A stretch of DNA of 64,000 nt from Candidatus Allofournierella pullicola. GTDB lineage: Bacteria > Bacillota > Clostridia > Oscillospirales > Ruminococcaceae. The position numbers were made by a program, and so were the translations under genes. Of this stretch, positions 32,884 to 42,475 are shown one piece after another. Each line of letters begins with the position of its first letter. Position 1 is the first letter of the stretch. The stretch covers positions 1 through 64,000 of the forward strand of contig DXFW01000020.1 in the NCBI GenBank assembly GCA_019114225.1. Direction: 5' to 3'. The notes under the pieces were generated by a model, which saw nothing but the letters and a program-made list of their open reading frames with translations, searched no databases and was not told the origin of the DNA.

Positions 32884-32975
32884 AGATCGTTCCTCCGTTT
32901 TCTGTGTTCTTATGGTGGCCGGGGCCGGGGCCGGACCCGGCCTCGGTTACCGCATGGAATGGGGCGCGGCGGGCG

Positions 32976-34721
32976 TCAGCCGGCCGCGAAGAAGGCGCCC
33001 GCCGAGGCAAAGGCCGCTTCGATGGCGATCTTGCCGTCGGTGGTCATGTAGCCCAGCAGCCCGCTCTGCGCGTCCTGGTAGGCCACCAGGCCGCTGCCGC
33101 AGGAGAAATAGCCGCTGATGGAAGGGTCGCTTGCCACCACGTTGCCGCTGGTGTCGATGAGGATCCACCGGTCGCCGTCCTGCACCTTGCCCACGCCGTC
33201 CCAGAAGGTGCAGCCGCCCACATAGGGGTCGGTGCCGGTGGCCACCATGCTGGCCGTGCGATAGGCGGGCGCGATGACCATTTCCCCCGCCTCGTTGATA
33301 AAGCCCCACAGCCCGTTTTGCAGCACCGGCGCCAGCCCGCTGCTGAACACCATGGCCTGTTCAAACGAGAAGTCGATCATCACCTTGCCGTCCTTGTCGA
33401 TGAAGCCGTAGCGGCCGTTTTGATCCTGGGCCAGGTACCAGCCGTTCTCGCAGTAGTGGAGATAGGGATACTGGCAGGCCACGGCCACGTTGCCGCTGTC
33501 GTCGCACAGGCCGTAGAGGTCCGCGCCGTGGAACGGCCCGCCGGGCTTGATCTTCACCCGCATGTTGGGGTCAAAGCCGTTTTCGTCCGCGTAGTACTCC
33601 TTGGGGATGGTGGCCAGGATGTTGCCCTGGGTATCCAGGATGACCGGCGCGTCCTCGCTGCCCATCCGCTGGTCGGTGGCCTCGTTCACCCGGCGGGCGG
33701 CCACGGCCTTGCCGCCGGTAAAATTAGAGGCGAAGCCGAAGAAGTAGGTGCTGGCGTAGCCCGAACCGGTGACCTTGGGCAGCGCCTGCGCGCTGAACAG
33801 CACGTTGCCGTCCTGGTCGATGTAAATTTTGTCGTAGCTGCTGTCGGTCTTCAGCTCCACCGCCGCGATGCCCTCCCGGAACTGCTCGGAGCTGGCCAGG
33901 GGGTAGGTGGCCCCGTCGCTGTCGCGCACCTCCCGGATCACCGGCGTGCCGGCGCGGTCGATGTAGGCCCAGCTGCCGTCCGTCAGCTGCACCATGGCGC
34001 GCCCGTCGGAAAAGCCATAGGCGCTCTGGAACTGCGGCTGGATGCGCCAGGCGCCCGCCTTGTCAATGTAGCCGTAGAGGCCGGTGTCCGCGTCCTGCAC
34101 GGCCGCAAGGGCGCCGTCGTCCGCCAGCTGCACCACCTCCAGCGCGGCGGACTGCCCCTGGGGCAGCTCGCCGGTGTATTCCGGCAGGGGGGCTTTGGGG
34201 TCGGCGTTGTACGCCTCCAGCGCCATCATGAACTCGATCACCGCCGTGTCGTCCTCCATGGCCGCGTCCATGTCCATCACCGGGAAATCAGCCGCCCGCA
34301 CCGCCGTTTGTCGCACATGCTCCAGGAAAAGCGCCGCCTCGGCGTTTTCAGAGGGGGAGAGGATGATCACCGGCTGCGCGTCGGTCTCGGTGACGTAGCA
34401 GCGGATGAAGATGTCCTGCGGCCCGCTCACCATCAGCACCGAGAAGGAGGTGGCGGACGCCGCCTCCTGGTAGCGGTAGAGCCCCCAGGTGGAGGGCACT
34501 TCCAGCGTGACGCCGTAGCCGTCGTAGCCGGTCCACTGGGTGTCGGCAAAGGGCACGCTCTCCATGCTCCCGCCGCCATACATGACCTCGCCCTGCCCCT
34601 GCCGGGACGAGGACGCTTCGCCCGCGCCGGCGGCGGGGGCGGACGGCTCCTGCGATGCCGTGCCGCAGGCGGCAAGGCAGAAAACGCAGAGCGCCAGCAA
34701 AAGCGAAAACCATCTCTTCAT
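32976..34721 (-). CDS. Lipoprotein with WG repeats
   Basis: A 581-residue lipoprotein: lipobox LAAC (Cys19), an N-terminal domain (about 50-190) that includes an amphipathic VEVPSTWG-like strand, then WG-type repeats from about 215. Clear units are GLYGYIDKAG, SWAYIDRAG, GRYGFIDKDGK, GLWGFINEAGE and GLLGYMTTDGK. WG repeats form a beta structure and are common in exported proteins of gut bacteria, with no enzymatic activity known. AAGGAGAAA precedes the ATG. It has a lipoprotein gene on each side, probably one operon. Confidence 0.85.
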   Translation of the reverse strand: MKRWFSLLLALCVFCLAACGTASQEPSAPAAGAGEASSSRQGQGEVMYGGGSMESVPFADTQWTGYDGYGVTLEVPSTWGLYRYQEAASATSFSVLMVSGPQDIFIRCYVTETDAQPVIILSPSENAEAALFLEHVRQTAVRAADFPVMDMDAAMEDDTAVIEFMMALEAYNADPKAPLPEYTGELPQGQSAALEVVQLADDGALAAVQDADTGLYGYIDKAGAWRIQPQFQSAYGFSDGRAMVQLTDGSWAYIDRAGTPVIREVRDSDGATYPLASSEQFREGIAAVELKTDSSYDKIYIDQDGNVLFSAQALPKVTGSGYASTYFFGFASNFTGGKAVAARRVNEATDQRMGSEDAPVILDTQGNILATIPKEYYADENGFDPNMRVKIKPGGPFHGADLYGLCDDSGNVAVACQYPYLHYCENGWYLAQDQNGRYGFIDKDGKVMIDFSFEQAMVFSSGLAPVLQNGLWGFINEAGEMVIAPAYRTASMVATGTDPYVGGCTFWDGVGKVQDGDRWILIDTSGNVVASDPSISGYFSCGSGLVAYQDAQSGLLGYMTTDGKIAIEAAFASAGAFFAAG

Positions 34722-34754
34722 GGGTGTTTCTCCTTTTTTCTATCGCTGCCGCCC

Positions 34755-36068
34755 TCAGTTGGGGATCAGCTGCTCCCAGCCCAGGGGCGCGTCGGCTTTC
34801 GAGCCGAAGTAGAATTCGTCCCCGTTCTGGAACACCGAGTCCACCTCGGTGCCCACCTTGATGGTGGAGCCGTCGGCGGTGGTGTACTCGTTGCGGTCGT
34901 AGATGTAGTCGCTCCAGTCGTTCGCCCAGTCGTCGGAGGTGTAGCCGGAATCGCCGGAGGACACCGAGGAATCGTAATCGTTCATGTAGGCCTGCGCCTG
35001 GGCCTCGGTCATGGCGGCGATGGAACTTGCCTGCTGCTGCATGACCATGTTGCGAATGTAGTTTCCGTACGCCTGCTTGGCATAGTTGAACTCGTTGCGG
35101 ATGACCATGTTGCTGCAGATCATCTCATACTCGACGCTGTACCGGTCCAGCGTCGCCTCGTCCGGCGCGATGCACACCATGATCCCCGGCACCACCCACA
35201 GGGTGTTCACAAAGTTGATCCCGTAGGACGGGCTGATGTACTGCGCCGCCACGCAGAGGGTGGCGGCGTCCGCCATATAGGTCTGCCCGCCGCTGGTAAA
35301 GCGGTACCGCCGCATGGAAATGGTGCCCTCGCAGCTGGACGCCTGCGCGGTGACGCCGTACCCGCCGCCGATCTGGTTGATGCCGTCCACCACCGTGTTG
35401 AGGAAGGTTTGGGCCGTCTGGTCAAGGAACGACTGGAACTCGGCGGGCACCGGCGTTTCGCTCACCACCGTGCCCCCCGTGCCCAGCACGCCGTTGAAGT
35501 ACATATCCAGCACCTGCCCGGCATTTTTGTAGGCCAGGTGGACGATGTAGGTCTCCATGTCGGTGTAGTCCTGGTGGGGGAACAGCCCGGTGTTGTCGTA
35601 GCTCTCCAGATAGTCCTGGGAGGTGTGGATCAGCACCGCGACCTGCTGGTCCGGGCTGGTGAACTGGACGGACGCGATGCAGGGGTTGTTGGTGGAAACA
35701 AAGCTCCAGTCGCACTGCACCTGGGCCGTCCAGCCGTAGGGCATCAGCACGTCCATCACCGGGATGCCGGTGGACGGATCGGTGAGGGTGGTGTAGCTGC
35801 CGAAGGAGCCGCTGTAATCCGCGGTGTCCAGCTGGGACAGGTCCTGCCCGCCCTGTTGCGGGATATCCTGCGGGGACGTGTCCTCCTGCCAGAATGGATC
35901 TGAGTCGTCATACCAGGGCGGGTCCTGCCCGTCCGGCTGCGAAACGTCGTACCAGGATGTGGATCCCGAGGGGCCGGTGGGCGGCCCGCCGGTGTACCCG
36001 TCGCCGCAGGCGGTGAGCAGCAAAGCCGCCGCGATGCCCAGGCAAACCGGTCTCCTGCTTTTCTTCAT
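34755..36068 (-). CDS. Lipoprotein of unknown function
   Basis: A 437-residue lipoprotein with signal LLLTAC (Cys21), a Pro/Gly/Ser/Asp-rich linker to about 85, a middle domain (DVLMPYGWTAQVQCDWSFVS, about 110-129) and an Asp/Tyr/Ser-rich tail. The family is not recognised. The VLMPYGW strand resembles the start of the WG lipoprotein's N-terminal domain (VTLEVPSTWG), so the two may share a fold. A much longer frame runs upstream, but the ATG at 36068 with GAGGAAAA is the supported start. First gene of the lipoprotein operon, divergent from the ABC operon. Confidence 0.78.
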   Translation of the reverse strand: MKKSRRPVCLGIAAALLLTACGDGYTGGPPTGPSGSTSWYDVSQPDGQDPPWYDDSDPFWQEDTSPQDIPQQGGQDLSQLDTADYSGSFGSYTTLTDPSTGIPVMDVLMPYGWTAQVQCDWSFVSTNNPCIASVQFTSPDQQVAVLIHTSQDYLESYDNTGLFPHQDYTDMETYIVHLAYKNAGQVLDMYFNGVLGTGGTVVSETPVPAEFQSFLDQTAQTFLNTVVDGINQIGGGYGVTAQASSCEGTISMRRYRFTSGGQTYMADAATLCVAAQYISPSYGINFVNTLWVVPGIMVCIAPDEATLDRYSVEYEMICSNMVIRNEFNYAKQAYGNYIRNMVMQQQASSIAAMTEAQAQAYMNDYDSSVSSGDSGYTSDDWANDWSDYIYDRNEYTTADGSTIKVGTEVDSVFQNGDEFYFGSKADAPLGWEQLIPN

Positions 36069-36183
36069 TGTAGTTTTCCTCGCTTTCGTTGTTCCCCTGT
36101 GCGGGCGGTCGTCCTTTCCGGCGGCGCTGCCGTTTGCGCGCCGTTTTTCCTCCTCACTTTGACTATATAAGAGATGGGGGGCG

Positions 36184-36382
36184 GTTTTGCAGTTCACAAG
36201 TGTGCCATTTTCCCAAAAACGGGGTTCGTATCTGTGCCATTTTGCAAAACGGGCGAAAAAAGCCGGGCTGGGGCCGCGGGGGCTGGGCTTTTTTTCCTTT
36301 CGCGGTTCACAAGTGTGCCATTCCCGCCCAAGGGCTTTTGACGGGCGGCCCGGGGAGAATGGCACACTTGTGAACTGCAAAA
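36184..36382. repeat. 25-bp inverted repeats and internal copies in divergent spacer
   Basis: TTTTGCAGTTCACAAGTGTG, extended by CCATT, occurs at 36185-36209 and exactly in reverse complement at 36358-36382. A third direct copy of its 18-bp core lies at 36305-36322 and a partial one near 36234. The 447-bp gap 36069-36515 holds this array and no gene. It may be a small palindromic mobile repeat, a pair of operators, or both. Confidence 0.7.
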
Positions 36383-36515
36383 GTTGACGGAATGCAGGTA
36401 GAATGATAGTGGCCGGTCGTCTGGCTTGACGCCAGAGGGCGGCGGGGCGAAGGCCGGGCGCCCGGAGAAACGCGTGAAAAAAAGACCGGCCCCAAGAAAG
36501 GAGCCACGGGATCAT

Positions 36516-37598
36516 ATGAAAAGGCAAACGGACAACAGCTTGAAAAGAGGCATCTCGTTTATCGTGGCGGCGGCCCTGACGCTGGGCCTGTGCGCCTGCG
36601 GGGGCACACAGCAGCCTCAGCAATCGCAGCAGTCCCAGCCACAGGAGAGCCAGCCGGCCCAGGCGCGGGAAATCACCATCTACACCGCCGTGGACCAGGT
36701 GTACTCCGAGCAGATCTTCGCGGAGTTTGAAGAGGAAACGGGCATCCAGGTGAACGCCGTTTACGACATCGAGTCCAACAAGACCACCGGCCTCACCAAC
36801 AAGATCCTGGCCGAGGCGGAAAACCCCGTCTGCGACGTGTTCTGGAACAACGAGTTCGTGCAGACCATCGAGCTGCAGAACGCCGGGGCCCTGCAGCCCT
36901 ACGTTTCTCCGGTGGCGGCGGACATCCCGGACGCCTACAAGGACGCGGACGGCTACTGGACCGCCTTCGGCGGCCGGGCCCGCACGCTGCTGGTGAACAC
37001 CGAGCTCTTGGCGGAAGAGGATTGGCCCACCTCCATCTACGACCTGATCTCGGACAAATATCCCGGCGAGAGCATCGCCATCGCCTACCCCATGTTCGGC
37101 ACCACCCGCACCCAGGCGGCCGCCCTCTACGCCGCTTTGGGCCCCGAGGAGGGCCGGGCCTTCTTTGAGGCCATCGCCGACCGGGGCGTGCAGATCGTGG
37201 ACGGCAACTCGGTGACCAAGGACATGGCGGTGAGCGGCCAGGTGGCCATCGGTTACACCGACACCGACGACGCCAAGGTGGCTGTGAACGACGGCGCGCC
37301 GGTGGCCATGGTGTTCACCGACCAGGAGGAGGGGGGCCTGGGCAACCTGATCACCCCCAACACGGTGTGCATCATCAAGGACTGCGAGCACCCGGACGAA
37401 GCCAAGGAGTTCGTGGACTACATCATCTCCCTGGAGATGGAAAAGAAGCTGATCGGGATGGATTTCTTTGACCTGTCCATCCGTCCGGACGCGGACGTGG
37501 AGGGCCTGTCGGTCAAGGGCATGACGGTGAACCTGAAGGACGTGTACGACATGCTGGAGACCGCCAGCGCCGATATGCAGGAGATCTTCGCCAGATAA
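36516..37598 (+). CDS. ABC transporter substrate-binding lipoprotein (iron/Fbp type)
   Basis: A 360-residue exported lipoprotein with lipobox LCAC (Cys28) and a Gln/Ser-rich linker, then a type II periplasmic-binding fold: ITIYTAVDQVYSEQIFAEFEEETGIQV, DVFWNNEFVQTIELQNAGALQPY, and TPNTVCIIKDCEHPDEAKEFVDYI. This is the pattern of FbpA/AfuA and related proteins that bind Fe(III) or small anions. AAAGGAG precedes the ATG at 36516; the longer upstream frame is non-coding. It is the first gene of a seven-gene operon that includes permease and ATPase. Confidence 0.88.
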   Translation: MKRQTDNSLKRGISFIVAAALTLGLCACGGTQQPQQSQQSQPQESQPAQAREITIYTAVDQVYSEQIFAEFEEETGIQVNAVYDIESNKTTGLTNKILAEAENPVCDVFWNNEFVQTIELQNAGALQPYVSPVAADIPDAYKDADGYWTAFGGRARTLLVNTELLAEEDWPTSIYDLISDKYPGESIAIAYPMFGTTRTQAAALYAALGPEEGRAFFEAIADRGVQIVDGNSVTKDMAVSGQVAIGYTDTDDAKVAVNDGAPVAMVFTDQEEGGLGNLITPNTVCIIKDCEHPDEAKEFVDYIISLEMEKKLIGMDFFDLSIRPDADVEGLSVKGMTVNLKDVYDMLETASADMQEIFAR

Positions 37599-37632
37599 CG
37601 CCGGCCAGCCGGCCAGGAAAGAAGGGCGGCAG

Positions 37633-39744
37633 ATGAAAAAGAAAGAGAAACAAATCAAACAACCAAAGCAGGAGAAAAAGGGGTTCCAGTTCGCCGACTG
37701 GGACTATGACACGATAAGTGGGCGCATCCCCAACCTGCCTGCCTCGTGGCTCGGCTTTTGGGCCTGGCGGATAAAGCGAATATTTCTGGGGCTCAAGCTC
37801 AGCAAGTCCGCCTTTTTGCTCCTGCTCAAGGCGCTGCTGGCATTCGTGGCCGTCTCGGCGGCAAGCTACTACTTCAACATCTTCTTCTGGGCCTGGCTCA
37901 ACGACAGCATGTGGATCGGCTGGGGCAAAGGCTACGGCAACGTGGCCGGCTTCCTCATCCCGGGCGGCGCGTTCAACACCGGCAACGGGATCATCGGGCT
38001 GGAGCCCCTCGCCGTCTTTTTAAACCTGTTCTTCAAACAGGGCAGCAACTACTCGGTGCCCAACGGCTTGCTGGCGTGGCCCTTTACCCTGGCGGTGGGC
38101 TGCCTTGTCACCTACCTCATCTCCAACATCCTCACAAGGGGTCTGACGGGCGTCCTCCGTGACGTGGCGGGCATCCCCGTCTATCTGCACCACTACGCCG
38201 GCAGGGGCAGCAAAAAGCTGTGGAAGTTCCTTTTGGAGGGTGTGTTCTACGCCACCGTCATCGGCTTTGTGGTGGTGAATCCCTTTGCGGTGCCGCTGCT
38301 GGGGGTCTACATCCTGCTCTGTTTTGGCCAGGAAGCGGACAACCCCCGCGTCATCGGTCTTTTCCTCAGGCGGTGCCGCCTTTACAAAAAAGCGGAAAAG
38401 GGCGGGGGCAAAGCGGGCGAAAAGCCCCTGCTGGCCGACACGATGCTCCAGATCTTCAGCCTGGGGCTGGGATTCTTTGTCTACTCCCTGCTCAACCTGC
38501 TGGTGTGGAACCTGTTCGCTTACCACTTTTTCGCCCGGCTGATCTTCAGCCTGCTGCTGGCAGCCATGACCCTCACCCTCTCCGGCGGCGCGCGGCGTAA
38601 AAAGCTGGGCAAGGCCATGGGCATGATGGCCATCACCACCGGCGTGCTCGCCCTGAGCCATGTCACCGCCTTCGCCCACGACGGGGGCGCCTCGGAGTCC
38701 GGCGGCACCTGGACGGGGCTGACGCGCAACGCCGGTTTCAAGGATATGGACGCCAGCAGCAAGCTGGGCGTGGCCGGCCTGAACATCGGCGCGCTGCACG
38801 CCTCGCGGCTGGTGAACTACGCCGATATCCTCATGGACAGCAAGACCCGGCTCACCGCCACCGACCAGTTCATCCTGGACCGCATGTTCAATATGTACGA
38901 CCGGTACTACCGGGGCGAGCCGGTGTCCGTGGAGGAGTTCAACAGCCTGCGCGACCTGTACATCAAAAACCTCAACGGCCAGCTCTCCGACGACGTGAAC
39001 TACCAGCGCAGCTGGGGCGAGACCCTGTGGGATGACACCAAAACCGCCCTCTCCAACTCGTTCCGGGAGTTCGCCGAGGGACAGACCATCAACTCTGTCA
39101 TCGCCCGCCTGCCCCTGGGCGTGGCCACCTATGGCTACTCGGAACTGGCCCTCGCCCCCTTCGGGGCGGCCTACGACGCCTACGGCCGGGTCCAGTCCGG
39201 CAACTCCAACGCCTGGAGCGTCTGGTCGGGCACCATGGGCAACCAGATCTTCAACCTGGCGCTGGGCGAGGCCTGCGGCCGGGCGGTGGGCAGCGCCTCC
39301 GGCGCGATGTACAACGCGATGGCCGGGGCCTCCGGCGCGGTGCGTAGCCTCCAGTCCAGCTCCGCCCAGTGGATGGGCTCGGCCAGCAACAGCATCTCCC
39401 GCTCCACCGCCTCCTTTGTGAACTCGGTATCCCGCGGCGTGCAAGGCATGGCGGACACCCTCTCCCAGATGGGGCAATATGCCAACGTCTCCGGCAGCCA
39501 GCGGTTCTACTCCCAGTCCTGGGACCACGGCGTGGTGAACGTGATGAACGAGACGGTCAACAGCGCCGCGGGCACCGCCGCCACCGGCGCGGCGGGGCAG
39601 GCCATCTCCTCCTGGTTCCAGGGAAGCGGCGGCTCTTCCGGCGGCACATCTGGCGGCTCTTCCGGTGGCAGCTCTTCCGGCGGCGGCAGCGACGGCACCC
39701 TTTGGGGGGCGCGGCAGCAGTACGCCGATGAATTCGGATTCTGA
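37633..39744 (+). CDS. Large polytopic membrane protein, unknown, in an ABC operon
   Basis: A 703-residue protein. After a Lys-rich N-terminus, about eight hydrophobic segments lie between 58 and 355 (for example FLLLLKALLAFVAVSAASYY and IFSLLLAAMTLTLSGG). From 360 onward the sequence is soluble: helical (LTATDQFILDRMFNMYDRYY), rich in Ala/Gly/Ser, ending in a Gly/Ser linker. No family is recognised. It separates the substrate-binding gene from the permease, which is unusual for an ABC importer. AAGGGCGG precedes the ATG. The extracellular or cytoplasmic position of the tail cannot be decided. Confidence 0.72.
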   Translation: MKKKEKQIKQPKQEKKGFQFADWDYDTISGRIPNLPASWLGFWAWRIKRIFLGLKLSKSAFLLLLKALLAFVAVSAASYYFNIFFWAWLNDSMWIGWGKGYGNVAGFLIPGGAFNTGNGIIGLEPLAVFLNLFFKQGSNYSVPNGLLAWPFTLAVGCLVTYLISNILTRGLTGVLRDVAGIPVYLHHYAGRGSKKLWKFLLEGVFYATVIGFVVVNPFAVPLLGVYILLCFGQEADNPRVIGLFLRRCRLYKKAEKGGGKAGEKPLLADTMLQIFSLGLGFFVYSLLNLLVWNLFAYHFFARLIFSLLLAAMTLTLSGGARRKKLGKAMGMMAITTGVLALSHVTAFAHDGGASESGGTWTGLTRNAGFKDMDASSKLGVAGLNIGALHASRLVNYADILMDSKTRLTATDQFILDRMFNMYDRYYRGEPVSVEEFNSLRDLYIKNLNGQLSDDVNYQRSWGETLWDDTKTALSNSFREFAEGQTINSVIARLPLGVATYGYSELALAPFGAAYDAYGRVQSGNSNAWSVWSGTMGNQIFNLALGEACGRAVGSASGAMYNAMAGASGAVRSLQSSSAQWMGSASNSISRSTASFVNSVSRGVQGMADTLSQMGQYANVSGSQRFYSQSWDHGVVNVMNETVNSAAGTAATGAAGQAISSWFQGSGGSSGGTSGGSSGGSSSGGGSDGTLWGARQQYADEFGF

Positions 39745-39762
39745 ACAAAGGAGGGATGACCA

Positions 39763-40500
39763 GTGGCACAAAAGGCCCTGGAAAATTGGGACCGTCTGTT
39801 TCAGCTGTTTGCGGGGCGGTCTGGCGGCATCGTTACAAAGAGCGTCTACCTGCGGCGGGAGGGGACCTATTACGGTGTGCTCGACGGAGAAAACGGGCAA
39901 GAGACCGTCAAAGTCCCCGCGCCCATGGGGGAGTTTGCCCTTTCCCTTTTGGATATCGAGGGGGAACTGGAATGTCTCCCCTCCACCCTGGCTCTCAGCG
40001 AGGACGCCGGCTGGGTCCTTTTTGCCCTGGCCGATCTTGCCCGGCGGACCCACTGCAAGAGCCTGATGAACGGCACCCCGGAAGCAGACCTCACCACCGA
40101 CCCTATGCGGGTGGTGGAGGCATTGGAACAGGAGCTGTTCCCGGGAGTGGACGATATGCGCTTTCTTACGCCCTTTCTGTCGGTGGCGCTGGGAGCCAGG
40201 GCCCATCCGGACGTGAAAAAGGCCCGGCAGGACCTGATCGCCGCCGAATTCCTCAACAAAAGCGGCAACATGACAAGGGAGGGAAGCGCGCTGCTGCGGG
40301 CGTTTACCGAGACCCACGCCATGCTGGGCGTCTACGGGCAGAAAAAGGACGAGGGGCAGACCACTCTGTGCTGCGGGGCGATGCTCAACTGCTACCACTC
40401 GGCCTGGAGCATCACCCTGGACAGCACGGAAAAAACCTTTTATCTCACCACGATGAGCCGCAAGGAACTGGGAAAGACGCTGGAAAAGGTCTTTTCCTGA
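39763..40500 (+). CDS. Conserved soluble protein of unknown function
   Basis: A 245-residue protein starting at GTG behind AAAGGAGG. It has no signal or membrane segment. VPAPMGEFALSLLDIEGEL and the long helical centre (MRVVEALEQELF) are visible, as is an ending LGKTLEKVF. I recognise no family. It sits between the large membrane protein and a zinc-ribbon protein, all in one direction with short gaps. Confidence 0.62.
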   Translation: MAQKALENWDRLFQLFAGRSGGIVTKSVYLRREGTYYGVLDGENGQETVKVPAPMGEFALSLLDIEGELECLPSTLALSEDAGWVLFALADLARRTHCKSLMNGTPEADLTTDPMRVVEALEQELFPGVDDMRFLTPFLSVALGARAHPDVKKARQDLIAAEFLNKSGNMTREGSALLRAFTETHAMLGVYGQKKDEGQTTLCCGAMLNCYHSAWSITLDSTEKTFYLTTMSRKELGKTLEKVFS

Positions 40501-40535
40501 TCTGTCTGCGGCAGCATGAAGAAAGGAGCGATCGT

Positions 40536-40931
40536 ATGTCATTGTTTGAGGGTTTGTCCAAGGTCATCTCGGAGACCAGCGCCACGGCGGTGAGCAAGAC
40601 CAAGGAGCTTGCCCGCATCGCCCAGCTCAACGGCGCCATCTCGGACGAGGAGAAGATCATCGCGGCAGCCCACACCGAGATCGGGCGGCGGTATATGGAG
40701 AACCTTGCCGGCGAGCGGCCGGACCTGTTCGGGGATCAGGTGGAGCGGATCCGGGAGGCCCAGAGCCGGATCGAGGCCCTGCGCCGGGAGCTGGAAGAGG
40801 TCAAGGGCATGGGCAAGTGCCCCTATTGCGGCGCGCAGGTGGAGGCGGGCAAGGCTTTCTGCGGCAGCTGCGGCGCCAGGCTGCCCCAGCCTGAGGCGGC
40901 CGGCGGGACGCCCCAGAACACGGAAGTCTAA
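40536..40931 (+). CDS. Coiled-coil protein with C-terminal zinc ribbon
   Basis: A 131-residue protein. The first 90 residues form long helices with heptad-like pattern (IREAQSRIEALRRELEEV). The tail CPYCGAQVEAGKAFCGSCGARLP is a zinc ribbon with four cysteines. This layout, helix plus zinc ribbon, is common in small adaptor proteins of Bacillota. AAAGGAGCG precedes the ATG at 40536. It immediately precedes the permease gene. Confidence 0.72.
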   Translation: MSLFEGLSKVISETSATAVSKTKELARIAQLNGAISDEEKIIAAAHTEIGRRYMENLAGERPDLFGDQVERIREAQSRIEALRRELEEVKGMGKCPYCGAQVEAGKAFCGSCGARLPQPEAAGGTPQNTEV

Positions 40932-40948
40932 TTGTTCGCGGCGAGAGG

Positions 40949-42475
40949 ATGAAAACAGCAAAAGCGCTTTTATTTGGCTCCGCCGTGTATTTTGTGCTGA
41001 GCTTCGCCCCCGTGCTGTATCTTGTGTCCAGGGTGCAGGCGGGCGGTGACGTGCTGCTCTCCCAGCGCAGGCTTGGCCTGATGGCAAACTCCCTGCTGCT
41101 GGGGCTGCTGGTGGCGTCGCTGTGCATGATCGCGGGCCTGGCGGCGGCCCAGGGCATCCGGTGCGGTCCGCTGGCCCGCAGGGGCTGCCGCTGGTTCTTT
41201 TTGCTGCTGGCGCCGGTGCCCCCTTATGTCTATGCGCTGTCCTGGCTGTCGGTGGCCCGGCTCTGGCGGCTGAACCCCACGGGGATGCTTCCCAGCGTGG
41301 CGGTGGAGGTGCTGGCCTACCTGCCCATCTGCACCGGCATCTCGCTGCTGGCGCTGGAGCGCCTGCCCAAAGAACCCCTCCAGCTGGCCCTGCTCATGGG
41401 CCGGGAGGAAAAAGCCTTTTGGAATGTGGCGCTGCCCTCGGTGTTCCCCCAGGTGCTGGCCTCGGGCGGGCTGGTGTTCATCCTGTCGGTCACCGACTTT
41501 TCCATCCCCTCCCTGTTCCAGGTGAACGTCTATGCCATGGAGATTTTCTCCGACTACTCCGCCCAGGGGCGCACCTACCACTCCTTCCTGCTGTCCCTGC
41601 CGCTCACGGCGGTGGCGGCGGTGGTGCTGCTGCTCTGCATGGGCCCGGTGAAGAGCATCCTCATGGCGGCCCCCTCCGGGGCGGCCTTTCCGGTGCGGGG
41701 CGGGGCCGCCGTGTTCGCCGCGGGCAGGGCGGGTGTGGCCCTCTGCATGTTCCAGGTGGTTTTCCCCCTGGCCGCCCTCGCACCCTACCTGCCCAGCCTG
41801 GGGCGGGCCATCCTGCTCGCGTGGGAAGAGCTGGCCACCTCTTGCCTCACCGGCGCGCTGGCTGGGCTGCTGGCCCTGGCGCCCGCAGCGCTGGCCGCGG
41901 AGTTCCTGCTGGCCCAAAAGGGGAAACGGTGGCTGTGGTACCTGTTCCTCTTTCCCATCGCCCTGCCCGGTTCCATCGTGGGGCTGGGCCTGCTGGAGAT
42001 GGTCAACAAAAGCCCCTTCCACCGCCTGGGGCGCACCGTCTGGATGCCCGCTCTGGGCCTCGCGGTGCACTACCTGCCCTATCTGCTGCTCCTGCTGGCC
42101 GGGGCCTTTGCCCGGCTGGACCGGGACAAGCTGGCGCTGGGGCGGGTGCTGGCGCGGTCGCGGGGGCGGTATCTTTTCCGGGTGCGGCTGCCCCTGCTCC
42201 GCGGCGGGCTGCTGGCTGCCTTCGCGGTGGCCTTCATGCTCAGCGTGGCGGACGTGGGCACCGTGCTGATGCTGATGCCGGCGGGGATGGAGCCCCTGTC
42301 GGTGAAGATCTACAACTACCTCCACTACGGCTCCTCCGAGCTGGTGGCTGGCTTTTGCTATTTTCAGGTGCTGCTTTGCATGGCGGTCATGCTTCTGACC
42401 GGGCTTTTCCTGTCCACCCGCAAGAAGAGACGAGGCACGGATAACAGCGTGCGGCAAAGGGGGCGAATGGATTGA
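40949..42475 (+). CDS. ABC transporter permease (FbpB/ThiP type, two-domain)
   Basis: A 508-residue permease with two binding-protein-dependent modules. About 12 hydrophobic segments are visible. EAA-type loops are seen: KEPLQLALLMGREEKAFWNVALP (first half, about 145-167) and DRDKLALGRVLARSRGRYLFRVRLP (second half). This is the layout of iron, thiamine and 2-aminoethylphosphonate permeases. GCGAGAGG precedes the ATG. Its stop overlaps the start of the ATPase gene. Confidence 0.87.
   Translation: MKTAKALLFGSAVYFVLSFAPVLYLVSRVQAGGDVLLSQRRLGLMANSLLLGLLVASLCMIAGLAAAQGIRCGPLARRGCRWFFLLLAPVPPYVYALSWLSVARLWRLNPTGMLPSVAVEVLAYLPICTGISLLALERLPKEPLQLALLMGREEKAFWNVALPSVFPQVLASGGLVFILSVTDFSIPSLFQVNVYAMEIFSDYSAQGRTYHSFLLSLPLTAVAAVVLLLCMGPVKSILMAAPSGAAFPVRGGAAVFAAGRAGVALCMFQVVFPLAALAPYLPSLGRAILLAWEELATSCLTGALAGLLALAPAALAAEFLLAQKGKRWLWYLFLFPIALPGSIVGLGLLEMVNKSPFHRLGRTVWMPALGLAVHYLPYLLLLLAGAFARLDRDKLALGRVLARSRGRYLFRVRLPLLRGGLLAAFAVAFMLSVADVGTVLMLMPAGMEPLSVKIYNYLHYGSSELVAGFCYFQVLLCMAVMLLTGLFLSTRKKRRGTDNSVRQRGRMD

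Noticed and set aside
32904-35903. 999-codon open frame on the plus strand
   Set aside because: It lies antisense to three clear lipoprotein genes with signal peptides and RBSs. Long antisense frames are expected in GC-rich DNA; it is His/Gly/Val-rich with no domain.
36069-37658. Upstream extension of the minus-strand lipoprotein frame
   Set aside because: The real start is the ATG at 36068 with a signal peptide and RBS. The extension runs antisense through the substrate-binding gene.
38020-40542. 840-codon open frame on the minus strand
   Set aside because: Antisense shadow of the membrane protein and its downstream gene in the ABC operon; repetitive low-complexity translation and no RBS.
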